DNA from: Nocardioides sp.
GTDB taxonomy: Bacteria; Actinomycetota; Actinomycetes; Propionibacteriales; Nocardioidaceae
NCBI GenBank assembly: GCA_021731205.1
Contig: JAKFXV010000319.1
Coordinates: forward strand, 1-13,179
Length of the DNA stretch: 13,179 nucleotides
Direction: 5' to 3'
Below are positions 6,498 through 13,179 of this stretch, piece by piece. Position numbers and translations under genes: made by a program. The notes under the pieces were generated by a model, which saw only the letters and a program-made list of their open reading frames with translations, did no database searches and was not told the origin of the DNA. Every line of letters begins with the position of its first letter. The stretch's first letter is position 1.

Positions 6498-6506
6498 GAC
6501 CCGGCC

Positions 6507-7493
6507 ATGCCACTGCTGATCACGGGTTCGATCGCCACCGATCACCTGATGTCATTCCCCGGGAAGTTCTCGGACTCCCTCGTCAGTGACGCCCTCGACA
6601 AGGTGTCCCTGTCGTTCCTGGTCGACGACCTAGTCGTCAGACGCGGGGGGTGCGCGGCCAACATCTGTTTCGGCCTCGGCATGCTGGGGCTCTCACCGGT
6701 CCTCGTCGGGGCGGTGGGCGAGGACTTCGTCGAATACCGCTCGTGGCTCGACCGGCACAACGTCGACTGCGACTCGGTGCACGTCTCGGGGACTCGGCAT
6801 ACGGCTCGATTCGTCTGCACCACCGACGAGTCGATGGCCCAGATCGCCTCGTTCTACGCCGGCGCCATGAGCGAGGCCCGCGAGATCGAGCTCAGGCCGA
6901 TCATCGACCGCGTCGGTCCTGCTGACTACGTCTTGATCGGCCCGAACGATCCCGAAGGCATGCTGCGGCACACCCAGGAGTGCCGGACTCGGGGCTATCG
7001 CTTCGTGGCCGATCCCTCGCAGCAACTCGCCTGGGGCGACGGGGCGATGATCCGGCGGTTGGTCGACGGCGCCAGCATCTTGATCTCCAACGAGTACGAG
7101 TCGTCGCTGATCGTGCACAAGACCGGGTGGAGCGCCGACGAGGTGCGCGAGCGGGTGGACCTGTGGGTCACCACGCTGGGCGCCCAGGGCGTGCGGGTCG
7201 AAGGCCGCGGGATCGAGGCTTTCGAGGTCGCCGCCGTCCCCGATGTCGAGCCGCTCGAGCCGACCGGGGTGGGTGACGCGTTCCGCGCCGGATTCCTGGC
7301 CGCACTGGCTTGGGAGCTGTCCTTCGAACGGGCCGCCCAGCTGGGATGCCTGCTGGCGGCGTACGTCGTCGAGCAGATCGGCACCCAGGAGTACACCTTG
7401 TCGCGGCAGGGGTTCCTGGCGCGGGCCGAAGCGGCCTACGGTCCCGACGCCGCACGCGACTTCGCCGACCACGTCCAGACCTTCAGTCCCTGA
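6507..7493 (+). CDS. adoK: PfkB-family adenosine kinase
   Basis: This enzyme converts adenosine to AMP in purine salvage. The 328-aa product starts MPLLITGSIATDHLMSFPGKF and has KVSLSFLVDDLVVRRGGCAANICFG-type sugar-binding N-terminus (32-56), GAVGEDFVEYR (68-78), HTARFVCTTD (98-107), QIASFYAGAMSEARE (112-126), ADPSQQLA (168-175), and PfkB signature 2 as EPTGVGDAFRAGF (251-263), where Asp257 is the expected catalytic base. The phrases SIATDHLM, VSLSFLVDD and FYAGAMSEAR closely match what I recall of M. tuberculosis AdoK (Rv2202c), which also sits next to a HesB-type gene and ctaC. That supports adenosine rather than a sugar as substrate, but related PfkB enzymes act on ribose or fructose, so an assay would decide. 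It is convergent with the tusA-like gene, with 18 bp between the stops and no terminator. Confidence 0.9.
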   Translation: MPLLITGSIATDHLMSFPGKFSDSLVSDALDKVSLSFLVDDLVVRRGGCAANICFGLGMLGLSPVLVGAVGEDFVEYRSWLDRHNVDCDSVHVSGTRHTARFVCTTDESMAQIASFYAGAMSEAREIELRPIIDRVGPADYVLIGPNDPEGMLRHTQECRTRGYRFVADPSQQLAWGDGAMIRRLVDGASILISNEYESSLIVHKTGWSADEVRERVDLWVTTLGAQGVRVEGRGIEAFEVAAVPDVEPLEPTGVGDAFRAGFLAALAWELSFERAAQLGCLLAAYVVEQIGTQEYTLSRQGFLARAEAAYGPDAARDFADHVQTFSP

Positions 7494-7511
7494 TCGACCT
7501 GCCCCTGCGAA

Positions 7512-7751
7512 TCAGCTCAGGCGTCGGACGGCATAGGTCGGAGTGCCGTCGGCGGCGATCGACTCCCCGGCGTACTCCTGACCGCGCATCCGACACCAGG
7601 CCGGGATGTCAACACGAGCGGCGCGGTCGTCGGCAACAACCACGATCATGGCGCCCAACGGAAGGTCTGGCAGGCGGCGAGCCAGCTCGATCACCGGGAG
7701 CGGACAGCGCAGCCCACGGCAGTCCAGCTCGACGGCGCCGGTGTCGTTCAC
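7512..7751 (-). CDS. TusA-family sulfur carrier protein
   Basis: TusA-like proteins carry a persulfide on a single cysteine and hand sulfur from a cysteine desulfurase to other acceptors. The product is 79 aa and has VELDCRGLRCPLPVIELARR (7-26) with the CPxP motif at Cys16-Pro19, the hallmark of the family, followed by a typical GAMIVVVADDRAARVDIPAWC segment (33-53) and a C-terminal beta strand TYAVRRLS. The start is GTG at 7751, overlapping the TGA of the upstream cysteine desulfurase by 4 nt, so the two are translationally coupled and probably equimolar. A longer in-frame reading to 8000 lies over the desulfurase gene and is not real. TusB, C, D and E are not seen, so this is not the full E. 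coli tRNA 2-thiouridine relay. The acceptor is unknown. Confidence 0.92.
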   Translation of the reverse strand: MNDTGAVELDCRGLRCPLPVIELARRLPDLPLGAMIVVVADDRAARVDIPAWCRMRGQEYAGESIAADGTPTYAVRRLS

Positions 7752-8914
7752 AGATCGAGCCCCAGTCCTGAGCGCAGCTCGTCGAGGACCTCGCGGAGGG
7801 CTCGCGCGAACCGGGCCACGTCGTCTGGTTGCGTGTCGCGGCCGAAGGACACTCGCAGGTTGCCTTGGGTGAGCACGCCCATTGCTTCGAGAACGTGGCT
7901 GGGGGACAGGGCCGACGACGTGCACGCCGATCCGCTGGCGACGCCGAAACCCCGCCGGTCCAGCCCACCCACCAGCGCCTCGCCGTCGACGTACAAGCAC
8001 GAGAAGGCGACCAGACCTGGCAACGCCGAGCCGGGTTCAGGTCGGGCCGAGGACACCAGCTCCAGGTCAGGTATCGACGCGAGCTCGTCTCTCAGCTGCG
8101 CGGACAGCTGAGTGTGCCGCCTGCTCAGTTCGGAATGTTCGGCTTGCACAGCCTGGAGCGCGGCGGCCGCTCCGAGCACGCTCGGCACATTCTCGAATCC
8201 GGAGACTCGTGGCTCTGCCCGATCGTCGGCCGGAAACGGGTCTCGCCAGCGGGCACCCTTCCTCACGACGAGCACTCCGACACCGGCCGGCCCTCCCCAC
8301 TTGTGCGCTGAGGCGGCCGCCACCTGCCATCCACCGGGCCACGGGAGCGTGCCGGTCGCGGCCGCCGCATCCATGAACAAGGGAACGTTGCCGAGCGCGT
8401 CGGCGATCGCCTCGATCGGCTGAACGCAGCCCACCTCGGGATTCGCCAGCTGGACGGCCGCGACGGCGACCGGCTCGGTCTCGGCCGCGAGGGCGGCCTG
8501 CGCGGCGGCGAGATCCACGAGGCCGGCTCGGTCGACCGCGAAGCCGATCGATCGGACGTCGGCCCAGCGGATCGCCTCCAGCACGGCGGAGTGCTCCACC
8601 GCGGAGTGAGCGATCGTGGTCCCCACGCGGAGGCGGCCCCGGCGCAGCCCGAGCAGTCCGCGGTGGACGGCGTCGGTGCCGGAGCTCGTGAAGCTCACCT
8701 CGTCTGGGCGCACGTCCAGGCACTGCGCCACTGCCGCCCGGGCGTTGTCGAGCAGCAGTCGGGCGCGACGTCCGGAGTCGTGCAGGCGACGCGGGTCGGC
8801 GTACCCCTGATCGAGGGCACTGAGGATGGCGTCCCGGGCGCTGGGATGGAGCGGTTGGCCTGAAGCGGAGTCGAGGTAGACCCAGGCTCGCGACGGATCA
8901 GCGAGGTTCGTCAC
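7748..8914 (-). CDS. Cysteine desulfurase (NifS/IscS-like, PLP-dependent)
   Basis: The enzyme removes sulfur from L-cysteine, leaving alanine and an enzyme persulfide. The product is 388 aa. The motifs are VYLDSASGQPLHPSA (12-26), FTSSGTDAVHRGL (75-87), HSAVEHSAVLEA (103-114) with His108 over the PLP ring, QLANPEVGCVQP (155-166), MDAAAATG (181-188), ASAHKWGGPAGVG (201-213) with the PLP lysine Lys205, and ASGSACTSSALSPSHVLEAMG (326-346) with the active cysteine Cys331. The SGSACTS loop places it in the class-I IscS/NifS group, not the SufS group. The GTG start at 8914 follows TAGGTT by 6 nt and has no Shine-Dalgarno, so the mRNA may be leaderless. Its 3' end overlaps the TusA-like gene, which names its likely sulfur acceptor. 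The protein is a second desulfurase beyond any SufS elsewhere, but that is inference. From memory, some relatives are annotated as a single desulfurase/TusA fusion. Confidence 0.95.
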   Translation of the reverse strand: MTNLADPSRAWVYLDSASGQPLHPSARDAILSALDQGYADPRRLHDSGRRARLLLDNARAAVAQCLDVRPDEVSFTSSGTDAVHRGLLGLRRGRLRVGTTIAHSAVEHSAVLEAIRWADVRSIGFAVDRAGLVDLAAAQAALAAETEPVAVAAVQLANPEVGCVQPIEAIADALGNVPLFMDAAAATGTLPWPGGWQVAAASAHKWGGPAGVGVLVVRKGARWRDPFPADDRAEPRVSGFENVPSVLGAAAALQAVQAEHSELSRRHTQLSAQLRDELASIPDLELVSSARPEPGSALPGLVAFSCLYVDGEALVGGLDRRGFGVASGSACTSSALSPSHVLEAMGVLTQGNLRVSFGRDTQPDDVARFARALREVLDELRSGLGLDL

Positions 8915-8920
8915 ACCGAG

Positions 8921-8926
8921 AACCTA
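8921..8926 (-). promoter_or_regulatory. -10 box for a leaderless cysteine desulfurase transcript
   Basis: On the minus strand TAGGTT is followed by CTCGGT and then the GTG start at 8914. Six nt from -10 to the start codon places the transcript start at or next to the G of GTG. No -35 consensus is evident. Confidence 0.5.
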
Positions 8927-8964
8927 CCGGGTGCCCCGACCGCCTCCGCGGGTTTCGATTCGGA

Positions 8965-8970
8965 TAGTCT
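8965..8970 (+). promoter_or_regulatory. Possible -10 box for the ctaC operon
   Basis: TAGTCT fits TANNNT and would start transcription near 8977, giving a leader of about 32 nt with an AAAGGGG Shine-Dalgarno at 8994-9000. No -35 match is seen 16-19 bp upstream, so an activator or a different sigma factor may be involved. Confidence 0.35.
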
Positions 8971-8975
8971 GACGG

Positions 8976-8987
8976 CTGTCCGGACAG
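8976..8987. promoter_or_regulatory. 12-bp perfect palindrome, possible ctaC operator
   Basis: CTGTCCGGACAG is a perfect palindrome that begins where the ctaC transcript is predicted to start. That position is typical for a repressor site. No known regulator consensus is claimed. Confidence 0.35.
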
Positions 8988-9008
8988 AATCTGAAAGGGG
9001 CTCGGAGG

Positions 9009-9890
9009 GTGGGTTCGCTACACCGCTCGGGGACTCGGGCGCACGCCCGCACGGCGCTGGGACTCGCCATCCTCGGCGCCGTTCTCGTGCTCAGCGGGTG
9101 CAGCAGCCAACAGCAGAAGGAGTGGCGAAACTTCGCGATGCCCGACCCGGCCACGCAGGAGGCCCAGGGCATCTTCGACCTGTGGATCTGGGGCTGGGTC
9201 GCGGCGATGGTCACCGGCATCGTGGTGTGGGGGCTGATCTTCTGGGTGGTCTTCCGCTACCGGCAGAAGAGCCCCGACGAGATCCCGGTGCAGACCAGGT
9301 ACAACCTCCCGCTGGAGATCTTCTACACGATCGCGCCGATCCTGATGGTGATCGTGTTCTTCTACTGGACCGTGAAGGTGCAAAACGACGTGCTGGTTCT
9401 CGACGAGGAGCCAGACCACCGGGTCGTGGCGGTCGGTTCCCAGTGGACCTGGACGTTCAACTACACCGGTGAGGACGCCGTCGGCGACCGCAACGTCTAC
9501 ACCTCCGGCACCGGGCGCGACATCCCGACGCTCTGGCTGCCCGTCGACGAGACCGTGCGGTTCGACCTCAGTTCGCCAGACGTCATCCACTCGTTCTGGA
9601 TCCCCGGCTTCTTGATGAAGCTCGACGTGGTGCCTGGGCGCGACAACAGCTTCCAGGTCACCCCGCGCACGATCGGCGAGTTCCGCGGCAAGTGCGCCGA
9701 GCTGTGCGGGGTCTATCACTCACGGATGTTGTTCAATGTCAACGTGGTCAGCAAGGCCGACTACGAGGCCCACCTACGCGATCTCGAACGCCAGGGCAAC
9801 GTGTCCGAAGGTCCCATCATCGGCGGGAAGTACGCCGACTTGCAGGTTGGCTCCGAGATCCCCGACGAGTTGAGTGGAGGCGAACAGTGA
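9009..9890 (+). CDS. ctaC: Cytochrome c oxidase subunit II (lipoprotein form)
   Basis: Subunit II holds the CuA centre that takes electrons from cytochrome c and passes them to heme a of subunit I. The product is 293 aa. It has a lipoprotein signal ending LSGC with Cys31 as the lipidated residue, transmembrane helices at about 62-82 and 103-121, the aromatic electron-entry segment QWTWTF (145-150), and a CuA site made of His194 (DVIHSFW), then [14 protein letters not shown] with Cys229, Glu231, Cys233, His237 and Met240. All ligands are present. The start is GTG at 9009 with AAAGGGG 8 nt upstream. The stop overlaps the ctaD GTG by 4 nt. In actinobacteria the oxidase forms a supercomplex with the bc1 complex; the qcr genes and ctaE are not in this window. 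Confidence 0.97.
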   Translation: MGSLHRSGTRAHARTALGLAILGAVLVLSGCSSQQQKEWRNFAMPDPATQEAQGIFDLWIWGWVAAMVTGIVVWGLIFWVVFRYRQKSPDEIPVQTRYNLPLEIFYTIAPILMVIVFFYWTVKVQNDVLVLDEEPDHRVVAVGSQWTWTFNYTGEDAVGDRNVYTSGTGRDIPTLWLPVDETVRFDLSSPDVIHSFWIPGFLMKLDVVPGRDNSFQVTPRTIGEFRGKCAELCGVYHSRMLFNVNVVSKADYEAHLRDLERQGNVSEGPIIGGKYADLQVGSEIPDELSGGEQ

Positions 9891-11584
9891 CCGCCACCGC
9901 ATCCGGCCCTGCGACCGGCAGCATGAGCTCGGGTCGTCGCCCGCTCGGCGAACGCATCGTCACCGTGCTGACCACCACCGACCACAAGCTGATCGGCAAG
10001 CTGTATCTCCTCACCGCCTTCGCCTGGTTCGTGATCGCCGGCATCATGGCGATGATCATCCGGGCCGAGCTCGCGTTCCCGGGCCAGCAGGTCGTTGACG
10101 ACGAGCGCTACAACCAGCTGTTCACGATGCACGGCACGATCATGCTGTTGCTGTTCGCCACCCCACTGTTCTTCGGCTTCGCCAACGTGATCATGCCGCT
10201 GCAGATCGGTGCTCCCGACGTCGCGTTCCCGCGACTGAACATGCTCAGCTACTGGATGTACCTCTTCGGCGGGATCATCGTCGGCTCCGGCTTCCTGACC
10301 CCTGGGGGCGCGGCCGACTTCGGCTGGTTCGCCTACACACCGCTCTCGGACGCCGTACGTTCGCCGGGTCTCGGTGGCGATCTGTGGATCATGGGTCTGT
10401 GGCTGGCCGGCCTCGGCACGATCCTCGGCGCCGTCAACTTCTTGACCACGATCATCTGCATGCGTGCTCCCGGCATGACCATGTTCCGGATGCCGATCTT
10501 CACCTGGAACGCGCTGGTCACCAGCCTCCTGGTGCTGATCATCTTCCCGATCCTGGCCGCGGCGCTGCTGGCGCTCGAGGCGGACCGGCAGTTCGGGGCC
10601 CACGTGTTCGACCCGGCCCACGGCGGTCCGATCCTGTGGCAGCACCTGTTCTGGTTCTTCGGCCACCCCGAGGTCTACGTCCTAGCGCTGCCGTTCTTCG
10701 GCATCGTCACCGAGATCCTGCCCGTGTTCAGCCGCAAACCGATCTTCGGGTACGTCGGCCTGGTCGGCGCGACGATGGCGATCGCGATGCTGTCGGTCGC
10801 GGTGTGGGCACACCACATGTTCGTCACGGGCGCGGTGGACCTGGCGTTCTTCTCGGGCATGACCTTCTTGATCGCGGTGCCGACCGGCGTGAAGTTCTTC
10901 AACTGGATCGGCACGATGTGGGGCGGTTCGCTGACCTTCGAGTCGCCGATGCTGTGGACGGTCGGGTTCTTGACGACGTTCCTGTTCGGCGGCCTGACCG
11001 GCGTCATCCTCGCCTCGCCGCCGCTGGACTTCCACGTCTCCGACTCCTACTTCGTGGTGGCTCACTTCCACTACGTGGTGTTCGGAACGGTGGTGTTCGC
11101 GATGTTCGCGGGCTTCTACTTCTGGTGGCCCAAGATGACCGGTCGGATGCTCAACGACCGCCTCGGCCGAGTGCATTTCTGGCTGCTGTTCGTCGGCTTC
11201 CACATGACCTTCCTCGTCCAGCACTGGCTGGGGGTGATCGGCATGCCGCGGCGGTACGCCGACTATCTCCCCGAGGACGGGTTCACGACTCTCAACCAGG
11301 TGTCAACCGTCGGCTCCTTCGTGCTGGCGACCTCGACATTGCCGTTCCTCTACAACGTCTACATCTCGCGCAAGGCACCGCTGGTCGAGGAAGACGACCC
11401 TTGGGGTTGGGGCCGCTCACTGGAGTGGGCCACCAGCTGCCCACCGCCGCGACACAACTTCGCGTCGATCCCGCGGATCCGCTCGGAGTCGCCCGCCTTC
11501 GACCTGCACCATCCGGAGATCGTGGCGATGGAGCACTACGACGACTATGACGAGCACGTCGAGACCGTAGGGGGCGAGCGATGA
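9887..11584 (+). CDS. ctaD: Cytochrome c oxidase subunit I
   Basis: This is the catalytic subunit of the aa3-type oxidase, reducing oxygen to water and pumping protons. The product is 565 aa with about twelve transmembrane helices. Key residues are His82 (MHGTIM, heme a), His260 and Tyr264 in WFFGHPEVY (CuB and the His-Tyr cross-link), Glu262 of the same motif (end of the D channel), His309 and His310 (WAHHMF, CuB), Lys335 (PTGVKFF, K channel), and His393 and His395 in VAHFHYV (heme a3 and heme a). Asp111 in [12 protein letters not shown] is the likely D-channel entry. It is therefore a complete A-type enzyme. The start is GTG at 9887, inside the ctaC stop (GTGA), with GGAGG at 9876-9880 six nt upstream; the frame is open further upstream inside ctaC but shows no family similarity. 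The stop overlaps the ctaF ATG. Confidence 0.98.
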   Translation: MTATASGPATGSMSSGRRPLGERIVTVLTTTDHKLIGKLYLLTAFAWFVIAGIMAMIIRAELAFPGQQVVDDERYNQLFTMHGTIMLLLFATPLFFGFANVIMPLQIGAPDVAFPRLNMLSYWMYLFGGIIVGSGFLTPGGAADFGWFAYTPLSDAVRSPGLGGDLWIMGLWLAGLGTILGAVNFLTTIICMRAPGMTMFRMPIFTWNALVTSLLVLIIFPILAAALLALEADRQFGAHVFDPAHGGPILWQHLFWFFGHPEVYVLALPFFGIVTEILPVFSRKPIFGYVGLVGATMAIAMLSVAVWAHHMFVTGAVDLAFFSGMTFLIAVPTGVKFFNWIGTMWGGSLTFESPMLWTVGFLTTFLFGGLTGVILASPPLDFHVSDSYFVVAHFHYVVFGTVVFAMFAGFYFWWPKMTGRMLNDRLGRVHFWLLFVGFHMTFLVQHWLGVIGMPRRYADYLPEDGFTTLNQVSTVGSFVLATSTLPFLYNVYISRKAPLVEEDDPWGWGRSLEWATSCPPPRHNFASIPRIRSESPAFDLHHPEIVAMEHYDDYDEHVETVGGER

Positions 11585-11979
11585 AGATCGAAGCCTGGAT
11601 CTTCGGGGTCACGACGATCTTCTTGGTGCTGGTCACGCCGGCGTACTGGTTGATCACCGAAGACTGGACCGGCACCTCGGCCTTGACGATGACCACGCTG
11701 CTGGCCGCGATGGTGGCGGCGTACCTCGGCTTCCACGCATCGCGCATGGACGCCCGGCCCGAGGATCGTCGCGATGCAGAGATCGTGGACGGGGCCGGCG
11801 AGCTGGGCTTCTTCCCGCCGTACTCCTGGTGGCCACTTTGGTGCGCCTCGTGCCTGGCCACCTGCACCTATGGCGTCGCCATGCGGGCCTGGTGGCTGTT
11901 CATCATCGGCGCCGTGCTCGGCCTGATCGCGTTGTGCGGCTGGGTCTTCGAGTACTACCGCGGCGAGCACGCCCACTAG
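11581..11979 (+). CDS. ctaF: Cytochrome c oxidase subunit IV (actinobacterial CtaF)
   Basis: CtaF is the small fourth subunit found in actinobacterial aa3 oxidases and supports assembly or stability of the complex. The product is 132 aa with four hydrophobic segments, about 7-25, 35-52, 84-100 and 103-123. It carries the family segments MKIEAWIFG at the start, [18 protein letters not shown] (46-63) and [12 protein letters not shown] (76-87) before the third helix. The ATG at 11581 overlaps the ctaD stop (ATGA), so ctaC, ctaD and ctaF form one tightly coupled operon. No terminator is seen after the stop; a tandem repeat begins 5 nt later. The order ctaC-ctaD-ctaF is common in several actinobacterial orders, while in M. 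tuberculosis ctaD lies elsewhere. Confidence 0.95.
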   Translation: MKIEAWIFGVTTIFLVLVTPAYWLITEDWTGTSALTMTTLLAAMVAAYLGFHASRMDARPEDRRDAEIVDGAGELGFFPPYSWWPLWCASCLATCTYGVAMRAWWLFIIGAVLGLIALCGWVFEYYRGEHAH

Positions 11980-11984
11980 CCGAC

Positions 11985-12061
11985 CCGGCGCGAAATCACG
12001 ATCCAGACGCGTGAACCGGCGCGAAATCACGATCCAGACGCGTGAACCGGCGCGAAATCAC
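11985..12061. repeat. 31-bp tandem direct repeat, 2.5 copies
   Basis: Copy 1 is 11985-12015, copy 2 is 12016-12046 and is identical, and a partial third copy is 12047-12061 (first 15 bases). Each unit begins CCGGCGCGAAATCAC and ends GACGCGTGAA. The array starts 5 bp after the ctaF stop. The copies are adjacent without spacers, so this is not a CRISPR. The unit contains the palindrome ACGCGT. It could be a replication-slippage product, a small dispersed actinobacterial intergenic repeat, or a set of iterated binding sites. Confidence 0.9.
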
Positions 12062-12199
12062 CTTTCGATGGTGTTGACGCGGCCTCGACTGTGCCTTCAG
12101 GGAGCCTGAAATCTGCCCTGACGCTCTGCTCCGTCAATTCCTCCACAGGAAGCGGCCCGACCGTGACGCAGCGTGCACCACGAACCCACTGTTGGGGCC
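12062..12199. other. Non-coding spacer before the nuclease-like gene
   Basis: This stretch holds no recognisable gene. It has a TTGACG at 12074-12079 that could be a -35, but no TANNNT lies at a suitable distance. A small hairpin TTCAGG-GAG-CCTGAA (12096-12110) lacks a T tract. An AGGAAG at 12147-12152 is too far from any in-frame start to act as a Shine-Dalgarno. A GTG at 12173 is in frame with the next gene and could be its true start. Confidence 0.4.
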
Positions 12200-13159
12200 A
12201 TGCCCTACAACGCGATGCGCCTGGTGCCTACTGACTTCGAGCGCCTTCCCCAGGACGTTCCCTTCCTTGGTAGGCACGCGCGCGAATGCGGGCTGACTGC
12301 GAGACAGTTGGACTCGTGGACCCGCGCGGGACTCCTCGTGCGCCCGCTACGAGGTGTCTATCACGCAGGTGACATCTCAGACACGCTCGCGCTCCGGTTG
12401 GCCTGCGTCAAGCTGCTGGTTCCTTCAGGGGCAGTCGTGACCGATCGCACTGCCGCTTGGCTCCATGGTGCGAGCATGGCGCTCGCGCCGAACGATCACT
12501 TGGTCGTCCCGCGTGTGCATCTCTTCCTGACCCCGGGGAATCGTCTTCGTAATGGGATCGTGGCAAGCGGTGAGCGACAGTTGTTGGCGCGAGACTGCCT
12601 GAAGTTGGACGGCCTCAGCGTGACGACGGCGTTGCGGACCGCGTGTGACCTCGGTCGCTTGTTGCATCGGGACGCCGCTCTGGGTGCCATGGACGCGCTA
12701 CACGCGCTGAACCAGTTCAGCATCGATCAATTGATCCGCGAGGAACGACGGTTCAAGGGCTTCCGTGGCGTCCGACAGTTGCGTGACTTGGTGAGTTTGG
12801 TTGACGGTCGTGCGCAGTCGCCGGGCGAGAGCGCACTGCGTTTGCGCTGGTACGACGCGGGGCTACCTTTGCCGACGTTGCAGTGCCCGGTGCCAGGTCC
12901 TGCTGGTTCGACGTACTTCTTGGACATGGGGCTACCTTGTTGCAAGTTGGGCGCGGAGTACGACGGGGAAGCCTTCCATGGCGAGACGTTCTTTGCTCGA
13001 GACTCCGCCCGACGCACGTGGATCACGGAACGCCAGGGTTGGCGGCTCGTAGTGATGGACCGCAGCAATGTTTACGGCCACCGCCAAGACGCCATTGAGA
13101 TGTTGCGACAGGCGGCCGTCGAAAATCCGAGCAAGTGCTCAGCACACCGATTCTTCTAG
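12200..13159 (+). CDS. AbiEi-like winged-helix protein with DUF559/Vsr-like nuclease domain
   Basis: The product is 319 aa from the ATG at 12200. Residues 22-57 (FLGRHARECGLTARQL...RPLRGVYHAGD) resemble the winged-helix N-terminus of AbiEi-type antitoxins, and TDRTAAWLHGA (81-91) is the next conserved block. The C-terminal part carries SPGESALRLRW (207-217), FLDMGLP with Asp242, GAEYDGEAFHG with Glu253, Asp255 and His260, RDSARRTWI (267-275) and GWRLVVMD (280-287). This is the D...ExD pattern of DUF559, a small endonuclease fold related to Vsr. Such proteins are common orphans in actinobacteria and their role is unproven; no cognate AbiEii-type toxin is next to it. The start is uncertain: GTG 12173 and ATG 12215 are alternatives and none has a good Shine-Dalgarno. 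By hand count, two 60-base lines inside the gene are 34 and 36 G+C, against 41 in one line of ctaD, which suggests a foreign origin. Confidence 0.78.
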   Translation: MPYNAMRLVPTDFERLPQDVPFLGRHARECGLTARQLDSWTRAGLLVRPLRGVYHAGDISDTLALRLACVKLLVPSGAVVTDRTAAWLHGASMALAPNDHLVVPRVHLFLTPGNRLRNGIVASGERQLLARDCLKLDGLSVTTALRTACDLGRLLHRDAALGAMDALHALNQFSIDQLIREERRFKGFRGVRQLRDLVSLVDGRAQSPGESALRLRWYDAGLPLPTLQCPVPGPAGSTYFLDMGLPCCKLGAEYDGEAFHGETFFARDSARRTWITERQGWRLVVMDRSNVYGHRQDAIEMLRQAAVENPSKCSAHRFF

Positions 13160-13179
13160 GCCAACCGCATCCGCGAGCG

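Noticed and set aside
9692..9886. N-terminal extension of CtaD
   Set aside because: It lies inside ctaC; the GTG at 9887 has a GGAGG at proper spacing and gives the family length.
11985..12061. CRISPR array
   Set aside because: The 31-bp copies abut each other with no unique spacers, and no cas gene is nearby.
12096..12110. Hairpin TTCAGG-GAG-CCTGAA as a terminator for the oxidase operon
   Set aside because: The stem is only 6 bp with a 3-nt loop and there is no following T tract.
12725..12736. Palindrome GATCAATTGATC inside the DUF559 gene
   Set aside because: It falls in ordinary codons (SIDQLI) with no flanking structure; a 12-bp palindrome can arise by chance.

Overview
The window is high-GC DNA with dense, short-spaced genes, frequent GTG/TTG starts, 4-nt stop/start overlaps and several starts that sit directly behind a -10 box (probable leaderless mRNAs). 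Together with the protein families (DUF3043, actinobacterial PspA with PspAA/PspAB, a lipoprotein-type CtaC, CtaF, bacterial adenosine kinase) this points to an actinobacterium. A Nocardioides/Propionibacteriales-like origin is my guess from gene content; it was not tested.

Layout, left to right. (1) Bases 1-832, minus strand: the N-terminal part of a DMT-like membrane protein running off the left edge, preceded by a DUF3043 membrane protein gene. (2) Bases 833-1071: a divergent intergenic region with three consecutive inverted repeats, a G-rich tract and a plausible pspA promoter. (3) Bases 1072-3707, plus strand: a tight envelope-stress operon pspA-pspAA-htpX-pspAB. (4) Bases 3714-4886, minus: nadA (quinolinate synthase), convergent with pspAB. 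(5) Bases 4911-5996, plus: a glycerate kinase, separated from nadA by 24 bp that appear to hold two overlapping, oppositely directed -10 boxes. (6) Bases 6117-7493, plus: an ErpA/HesB-type Fe-S carrier, then a PfkB-family adenosine kinase. (7) Bases 7512-8914, minus: a cysteine desulfurase translationally coupled to a TusA-like sulfur carrier. (8) Bases 9009-11979, plus: the cytochrome c oxidase operon ctaC-ctaD-ctaF (subunits II, I, IV). (9) Bases 11985-12061: 2.5 copies of a 31-bp tandem repeat, followed by a lower-GC gene for a protein with an AbiEi-like winged-helix N-terminus and a DUF559/Vsr-like nuclease C-terminus.

Most of the window looks like conserved actinobacterial core chromosome. 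From memory, DUF3043, glycerate kinase, the HesB-type protein, adenosine kinase and ctaC occur in the same order in Mycobacterium tuberculosis (Rv2206 to Rv2200c), and pspA, nadA, the HesB gene, the kinase and ctaC/ctaD are close together in Streptomyces. Shared themes are Fe-S/sulfur supply (cysteine desulfurase, TusA, ErpA, the 4Fe-4S enzyme NadA), respiration (aa3 oxidase) and membrane integrity (Psp/HtpX). The accessory-looking part is the right end, where the repeat and the nuclease-like gene follow ctaF directly. No tRNA, rRNA, CRISPR, insertion sequence or phage gene was seen, and no gene-free stretch exceeds 300 bases.
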